A DNA stretch of 5,792 nucleotides from Porticoccaceae bacterium. Lineage in GTDB: Bacteria > Pseudomonadota > Gammaproteobacteria > Pseudomonadales > Porticoccaceae. A program made the translations under genes and the position numbers. Shown one piece after another: positions 1 through 3,552 of the stretch. Within the stretch, counting starts at the first letter, position 1. Each line of letters begins with the position of its first letter. The notes beneath the pieces were generated by a model. That model saw only the letters and a list, made by a program, of their open reading frames with translations, did no database searches and was not told where the DNA came from. Where the stretch lies: NCBI GenBank assembly GCA_030590275.1, contig JAUUYV010000137.1, positions 1 through 5,792 of the forward strand, read 5' to 3'.

Positions 1-170
1 TCGAACACTTCGCCTCGCGCCACCCGCACTAGTTTGCCCTGAGGCTGTATCAGCTGGTAGTGCAAGTCCCCAAGATAAATCGAAAGCTCTATAGGGACTA
101 CCAGAGAAACCACCAAAAGTAGAACCGGTAAAGGCGTAGGTTCTGTTACCTTTTTTCGCAGACGGTTCAC
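1..170 (-). CDS. N-terminus of a putative membrane protein, cut by the window edge (possibly O-antigen polymerase/ligase-like)
   Basis: An open frame of 56 codons starts at a GTG (170-168) and runs off the left edge without a stop. The start is well fixed: an in-frame TAG lies four codons upstream, and AGGA (181-178) sits 7 nt before the GTG. The product begins MNRLRKKVTEPTPLP. A hydrophobic stretch follows at about residues 15-34 (VLLLVVSLVVPIELSIYLG), preceded by basic residues, which fits a first membrane segment with a cytoplasmic N-terminus. After it comes a polar stretch (QPQGKLVRVARGEVF). The pattern SLVVPIELSIYLGDL recalls, from memory, the first segment of O-antigen ligase/polymerase-like proteins, but 56 residues cannot settle the family. 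It follows the methyltransferase on the same strand after a 143-nt gap, so it could belong to the glycan cluster. It could equally be any single-pass inner-membrane or secreted protein. Confidence 0.5.
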   Translation of the reverse strand, partial: MNRLRKKVTEPTPLPVLLLVVSLVVPIELSIYLGDLHYQLIQPQGKLVRVARGEVF

Positions 171-177
171 GCCAATA

Positions 178-181
178 TCCT
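178..181 (-). promoter_or_regulatory. Ribosome binding site fixing the GTG start of the left-edge gene
   Basis: AGGA on the minus strand lies 7 nt upstream of the GTG at 170-168. With the in-frame TAG just above, it makes that GTG the only sensible start for the left-edge reading frame. Confidence 0.55.
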
Positions 182-235
182 ACAAAACCAGGTTAGCTTC
201 ATAGCAAACTGGCGACACAATAGGCTTCCACATAG

Positions 236-241
236 ATTATA
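236..241 (-). promoter_or_regulatory. Possible -10 box in the gap before the left-edge gene
   Basis: The 143-nt gap between the methyltransferase stop (314) and the GTG at 170 holds no gene that I can support. It contains a perfect TATAAT on the minus strand, about 65 nt upstream of the GTG. No good -35 hexamer lies 16-18 nt above it; the sequence there is G-rich. A separate promoter for the left-edge gene is therefore possible but weakly supported. I see no terminator hairpin with a T-tract in this gap. Confidence 0.22.
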
Positions 242-313
242 TAAATTTGTGATTGGGTACCCCGGAACGCCCGATTGAGCATGGGAAGTACCTTACTGTT
301 TTGGCAATTGGGG

Positions 314-961
314 TCACAATACTTTAGTGCCCCTTAATACCCATTGAGGTGTAACAAATCCGGTAAACAATCCAAGGGAGCTCACGGAAAGTATCTTATC
401 ACGGCGCTTATGCATCAACGGCACACAACTGACGTCCATTAATCCTGCGTCGCTAAGCATTCGTGTACCGGTTTTTTTTGCGAAAAACCTGAGGTGCGTA
501 GAATCCAATATCCCCGCTGACGCGTACCTCCATTCATCGTTAAAAACTAAAGGAAAACTTACGCCGTAATAACGCACATTGGGTAACGAAACGACCACCT
601 TACCGCCGTGTTTAAGCAACTTCACTAAACGCCCAAGCTGGTACCAGGGATCCTTTAGATGCTCAAGCACATCGCCACAAATAACATAATCAAAAGACCC
701 TTCGACAAAACACGGTTCTTGTAGTGAAAGCTCTTCTAGATCACCACAAACGACATAATCAAGCCTTTCTTGGGCGACAGCTACAGCTTCGGGTTCTAAC
801 TCAATACCCACAACCTCTGACGCACAGCCCTTGGTCTTTAAGGCCAGAGATGTCGAACCCTCCGCGCAGCCGACTTCCAGTACGCGGTGCGGCCCCGCAG
901 GAATTCCTTCAATCAGTTCTGTTCTTACATGCTGATAATATCGTGCCGCTTCTACAACCAC
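314..961 (-). CDS. Class I SAM-dependent methyltransferase of the surface-glycan cluster
   Basis: A 215-residue cytoplasmic enzyme predicted to transfer a methyl group from S-adenosylmethionine, probably to a sugar of the surface polysaccharide or its precursor. The Rossmann-fold landmarks are in order. Motif I is VLEVGCAEGS (27-36), the SAM-binding glycine loop. The acid ending strand β2 is E54 in VVGIELEP. D74 falls where the adenine-contacting acid is expected. FDYVICGDVLEHLKDPW (90-106) is the post-motif typical of the Methyltransf_11/23 (UbiG-like) group. LLKHGGKVVVSLPN (115-128) follows, then LDSTHLRFF (152-160), common in these proteins within O-antigen and capsule loci. Length is normal for the group. 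The start is GTG, with AAGGAA (975-970) 8 nt upstream. It begins 3 nt after the acetyltransferase stop, so it is co-transcribed and probably coupled. An A8 run (472-479) lies in codons 161-164, but the frame is intact. The class is clear; the acceptor cannot be read from sequence. Confidence 0.9.
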   Translation of the reverse strand: MVVEAARYYQHVRTELIEGIPAGPHRVLEVGCAEGSTSLALKTKGCASEVVGIELEPEAVAVAQERLDYVVCGDLEELSLQEPCFVEGSFDYVICGDVLEHLKDPWYQLGRLVKLLKHGGKVVVSLPNVRYYGVSFPLVFNDEWRYASAGILDSTHLRFFAKKTGTRMLSDAGLMDVSCVPLMHKRRDKILSVSSLGLFTGFVTPQWVLRGTKVL

Positions 962-964
962 CTT

Positions 965-1575
965 TTAATTTCCTTTCTCTTGGTACTCAAGGAAAGATGA
1001 GATATTTTTCGATAATAATGCCTCACCCCTTTCAACAACCAGTTTATGGTCCCAATTCCACCAGGCAATCCTTTGTAAGGACTCAATTGTCGTTGCATCA
1101 AACCGATACTTAATCAATCGGGCCGGGTTGCCACCTACAATTGCATAGGGCGGCACATCTCCCACCACATTGGAATTTGCTCCAATAACAGCGCCATTGC
1201 CAACCTGTACTCCGGATAAAATAGTTGAACCGTAGCCAATCCAGACATCGTTCCCGATCTCAATATTTCCTTTTGAGGAGGGATGGCCTTCACAGTGACG
1301 TAATGGTTCGCAAAACACCGACAAGGGGTACGTGGTGACCCAATCAACTCGATGCCCCCCCCCAAAATTATCGTGACCTCTTTTGCTATCGAGCAATACT
1401 TCCCTATTATTAGTCGGGTCTGTTTGTCCCAACGTATCACTGTTGGATCACCATAGGTAAACTCTCCTATTTGGTAATCTTTGTAGCGTCGATCCTGCGC
1501 CATATAAACCGGTGCAGAGTACTCGGACAATCTATCAAGGAAATCGCGTTTAAAGCGTCGTAGAAATATTTTCAA
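965..1575 (-). pseudogene. CatB/Vat-type hexapeptide-repeat acetyltransferase, frameshifted at a G9 tract
   Basis: Two overlapping frames together encode one xenobiotic-acyltransferase-like protein. The first frame (from 1575) gives residues 1-74, including [15 protein letters not shown] (36-50) and [19 protein letters not shown] (55-73). Both are standard first-half motifs of CatB/VatD enzymes. At a run of nine G (1363-1355) the homology moves to another frame, which continues [14 protein letters not shown] and then left-handed β-helix repeats ([34 protein letters not shown]) and the family tail [16 protein letters not shown], ending at TAA 967-965. In the family the His of this HR motif is the catalytic base, and it is the first residue after the tract. 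Restoring the frame (G10 or G7) gives about 202-203 residues, a normal length. As written, the first frame ends at 1135 with a 146-residue product lacking the His and the β-helix. The start is TTG, overlapping the flippase stop as TTGA, with AGGAAG just upstream. The likely role is O-acetylation of a glycan sugar. The break may be decay, a sequencing error or phase variation. Confidence 0.87.
1355..1363. repeat. Homopolymer run of nine G (minus strand) at the frameshift point
   Basis: The plus strand reads nine C between GATG and AAAATTA. On the coding strand this is G9, immediately 5' of the codon for the predicted catalytic histidine of the acetyltransferase. Homopolymers of this length slip easily during replication and are also prone to miscounting by several sequencing chemistries. 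One more G, or two fewer, restores the complete acetyltransferase frame. Confidence 0.95.
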
Positions 1576-3098
1576 ACCTTCTTCCTGATTTTATTAAGCA
1601 GAAAATCTAAAACAGACTCCCTTTGAGCATGACTAAGTTCAAACTGCCAGGGAATCGCTAACGTCAATAAAATCAATATGGTCAACAGAATAACTTTTAC
1701 CGCAATACCTTGCATAAAGGTAACTAAAATTAGTATGGATACAGCTACGGACAGATGCACCATTGTAACGAGGGACGACCATCCTAAACCTTCAACTATT
1801 TTAGAACTCAGAACGAACATCAAAACAGTATCCACTAAAACCCTTACCATCCAAACAAACGCTGCCCCTTCGAGTCCAAAGGATTGAAGAACTAACCAGA
1901 GCACTAACACATAAGGCATCAACTCCAAGATAAAAATCTTTGCTATTAAATCAGGTCGACCTGCACTTTGAACCAAAATAAAGGGCATCCTACCTACACA
2001 GTTAAGAAATACCCCTATCGACAGCCATTGCATTACAGGTGCGCTATGTTGGGCGAAGTCCTTACCGATCCAAAAGGCCATGCCCTCGTAGGCGAACATG
2101 TTAATTATCAAAAATATAGGGAACATCAAGTACAAAATTATTTTTGTTCCCTGATTAAAAAAATCTACAACTTTCTCCCTTTCTGAGCTTAGCATCGTAG
2201 AAAACGCCGGAAAAAGAACACCGATCATGCCCATGGGGATCATCCAAAGCTTGGTCACAATTTCAAAAGGAGTGACATAGTAAGCAACGGCCGACATAGT
2301 GAGAACAGCACCAATCAGAAACCGGTCTATATAGGCAATAAGCGGCCCCAAAAGATTTGTTACTGTCATCCAGCCACCATAGCCAAGCAGAGGCCTTATT
2401 AGTGACTTATCCACCAAACACGCTTGCTTGATCGCTGGAACCGTTGCTACGCAATAGTGATAGTAGGCATACGCTCCACAGATGCGACCCGCAAGAAGAA
2501 CAATAACAATAACGTCCAGAGATGTAGAAAAAGGAAGTACCACCAAAGGTCCCAGGAAAGTAAGCAGGCCAAGCGGAACTCGAATAATATTTATCACCGC
2601 AAACTTCTGATAGGCTTCTAGAACAGCTCGAAAAGCTGTAGCAGAAATGACAAAGGGTATGGAGAAAGCCATGATCTTTAGTGAACGAAGTGTTTCGGCT
2701 TGTAAGTTTGAAGTGATACTTAACCAACTGAACACTATCAAATCAGCCAACAAATATACGGCTACAGTACTGACAATGCACAAGATCCCAACGAGCAGCA
2801 ATGCGGCCCAGATTAGGCCAGGAATATCCTCGTAACTTTCGTCACCTAACTTTTCTGCCACTAGCTTGGTTAACGCACGCCCCAAACCAAAGTCAAAAAT
2901 ACTGAAATAGCCTATCACCATCCATATTATGGTAAGAACGCCAAAGCGCTCAAGTCCTAGCTCCCGAATCAGAGAAGGCATGGCGATAGCCCCTACTAGA
3001 AGGGGTAAAATTAGGCCAAGCATATTCCATAGAGTATTTTTCACCAATCGCGAACCCGAAGTTAGGCTAGCGGCACTCACATGATGCTTGGCGGTCAT
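1572..3098 (-). CDS. wzx: Wzx-family polysaccharide/O-antigen flippase
   Basis: A 508-residue polytopic inner-membrane protein of the MOP/MATE-like polysaccharide exporter superfamily. It is predicted to flip the undecaprenyl-diphosphate-linked repeat unit from cytoplasm to periplasm before polymerisation. The N-terminus has the family signature NTLWNMLG (21-28), PSLIRELGLERFGVLTI (41-57) and GYFSIFDFGLGRALTK (63-78). A second conserved block is LLGYGGWMTVTNLLGPL (237-253) followed by YIDRFLIG (256-263) and FEIVTKLWMIPMG (278-290). Hydrophobic segments recur throughout and suggest about 12-14 helices, with a basic cytoplasmic tail (NKIRKKV). Length is normal to slightly long. The ATG start is supported by AGAGGA (3109-3104) with 5-nt spacing. 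Its stop TGA overlaps the TTG start of the acetyltransferase gene, indicating translational coupling. The symbol is given by family; the transported glycan is unknown. Confidence 0.93.
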   Translation of the reverse strand: MTAKHHVSAASLTSGSRLVKNTLWNMLGLILPLLVGAIAMPSLIRELGLERFGVLTIIWMVIGYFSIFDFGLGRALTKLVAEKLGDESYEDIPGLIWAALLLVGILCIVSTVAVYLLADLIVFSWLSITSNLQAETLRSLKIMAFSIPFVISATAFRAVLEAYQKFAVINIIRVPLGLLTFLGPLVVLPFSTSLDVIVIVLLAGRICGAYAYYHYCVATVPAIKQACLVDKSLIRPLLGYGGWMTVTNLLGPLIAYIDRFLIGAVLTMSAVAYYVTPFEIVTKLWMIPMGMIGVLFPAFSTMLSSEREKVVDFFNQGTKIILYLMFPIFLIINMFAYEGMAFWIGKDFAQHSAPVMQWLSIGVFLNCVGRMPFILVQSAGRPDLIAKIFILELMPYVLVLWLVLQSFGLEGAAFVWMVRVLVDTVLMFVLSSKIVEGLGWSSLVTMVHLSVAVSILILVTFMQGIAVKVILLTILILLTLAIPWQFELSHAQRESVLDFLLNKIRKKV

Positions 3099-3103
3099 CT
3101 TGA

Positions 3104-3109
3104 TCCTCT
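3104..3109 (-). promoter_or_regulatory. Ribosome binding site of the flippase gene
   Basis: AGAGGA lies 5 nt before the ATG at 3098-3096. It confirms that start and directly abuts a 14-bp palindrome on its upstream side. Confidence 0.75.
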
Positions 3110-3123
3110 ATATAAGCTTATAT
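3110..3123. repeat. 14-bp perfect palindrome next to the flippase ribosome binding site
   Basis: ATATAAGCTTATAT reads the same on both strands and ends directly against the AGAGGA of the flippase gene. Perfect symmetry could serve a dimeric DNA-binding protein or form a small stem in mRNA that affects translation. AT-rich palindromes of this length also arise by chance, so function is unproven. Confidence 0.45.
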
Positions 3124-3137
3124 GAGCGGTGACCGGC

Positions 3138-3159
3138 AAGTGACTATAGAGAATCACTT
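3138..3159. repeat. 6-bp inverted repeat between the polymerase remnant and the flippase
   Basis: AAGTGA (3138-3143) and TCACTT (3154-3159) form a perfect 6-bp stem with a 10-nt loop. The stem overlaps the TAA stop (3160-3158) of the upstream remnant. No T-run follows on the minus strand, so an intrinsic terminator is unlikely. Confidence 0.35.
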
Positions 3160-3457
3160 ATAGAAGGGGCTTAGACTGTTCAAATGAGTGAGGCCACCTC
3201 TGTTCGTTTGATTTATATTCGACCGATGCCTGACTGCTGCTTAGTTGGTACATACTTGTAATCATCGCCAGCAGCATAAACCAGACAACCTGGATTTGCC
3301 CAAAATAGGATACCCCGATAAAAATAGTGCAATGGGCAAACAGCGCTACACCTAGTGCCCAACTAAATCGCTGTTTTCTAATATCGTCTGTGTAGATAAC
3401 TACCATAAGACCCACATATTTGAACATTAGCGCTAAGACCCATACAAATAAGGTCTA
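3158..3457 (-). pseudogene. C-terminal remnant of a polytopic membrane protein, probably O-antigen polymerase/ligase-like (Wzy-type)
   Basis: The frame ending at TAA 3160-3158 encodes an 89-residue tail from an internal ATG (3427). It stays open above that ATG, adding TLFVWVLAL, until a TAG at 3457-3455. The product has three hydrophobic segments: the TLFVWVLAL region into YVGLMVVIY, then FSWALGVALFAHCTIFIGVSYF, then VVWFMLLAMITSMY. A polar tail follows. The order HxxxFxGVSYFxQ followed by a W-x-LLAMI helix recalls the C-terminus of O-antigen polymerase/ligase-like proteins; this is recognition from memory without alignment. No ribosome binding site precedes the ATG at 3427. Above the TAG the same frame reads GKQGGILT up to a TGA at 3532-3530, so the decayed gene probably extends further. 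A Wzy directly upstream of Wzx is the expected order in such clusters, which supports the reading as a truncated polymerase. A genuine small membrane protein is the alternative. Confidence 0.5.
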
Positions 3458-3481
3458 AGTTAGGATGCCGCCTTGCTTACC

Positions 3482-3516
3482 GGTACTGATGTTCTGGCCT
3501 AATAGAACTGGGTACT
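3482..3516. repeat. Imperfect inverted repeat downstream of the autotransporter
   Basis: GGTACTGATGTTCT (3482-3495) and AGAACTGGGTACT (3504-3516) are imperfect reverse complements around an 8-nt loop: GTTCT pairs with AGAAC and GTAC with GTAC, around a small internal bulge. It lies in the 95 nt between the autotransporter stop and the remnant frame. There is no T-tract, so it is not a typical intrinsic terminator. It may be the scar of a small repeat, or chance. Confidence 0.3.
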
Positions 3517-3552
3517 TTGATAAGAGCCATCAAAACTTGACTAGCCGCGGAC

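Noticed and set aside
724..1113. Plus-strand open frame of 129 codons
   Set aside because: It lies opposite the methyltransferase and the acetyltransferase tail, resembles no known family and has no supporting context. It is the antisense shadow of two well-supported genes.
1355..1363. Programmed ribosomal frameshifting as the explanation of the split acetyltransferase
   Set aside because: A G-run could permit slippage, but enzymes of this family are normally encoded in one frame and no stimulatory structure is evident. An indel is the simpler reading.
2407..2727. Minus-strand open frame of 106 codons inside the flippase gene
   Set aside because: It is out of frame with an intact 508-residue Wzx protein of recognisable sequence, and its product is Ser/Tyr/Cys-rich noise.
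3099..3157. Sigma-70 promoter for wzx in the 59-nt gap
   Set aside because: TTGCCG could be a -35, but the -10-like AT-rich hexamers at usable spacing match poorly or run into the ribosome binding site. Not supportable by eye.
3516..3534. Possible terminator hairpin (TTTGAT / ATCAAA) after the autotransporter
   Set aside because: The stem is only 6 bp and AT-rich, and no T-run follows on the minus strand, so it does not meet the pattern of an intrinsic terminator.
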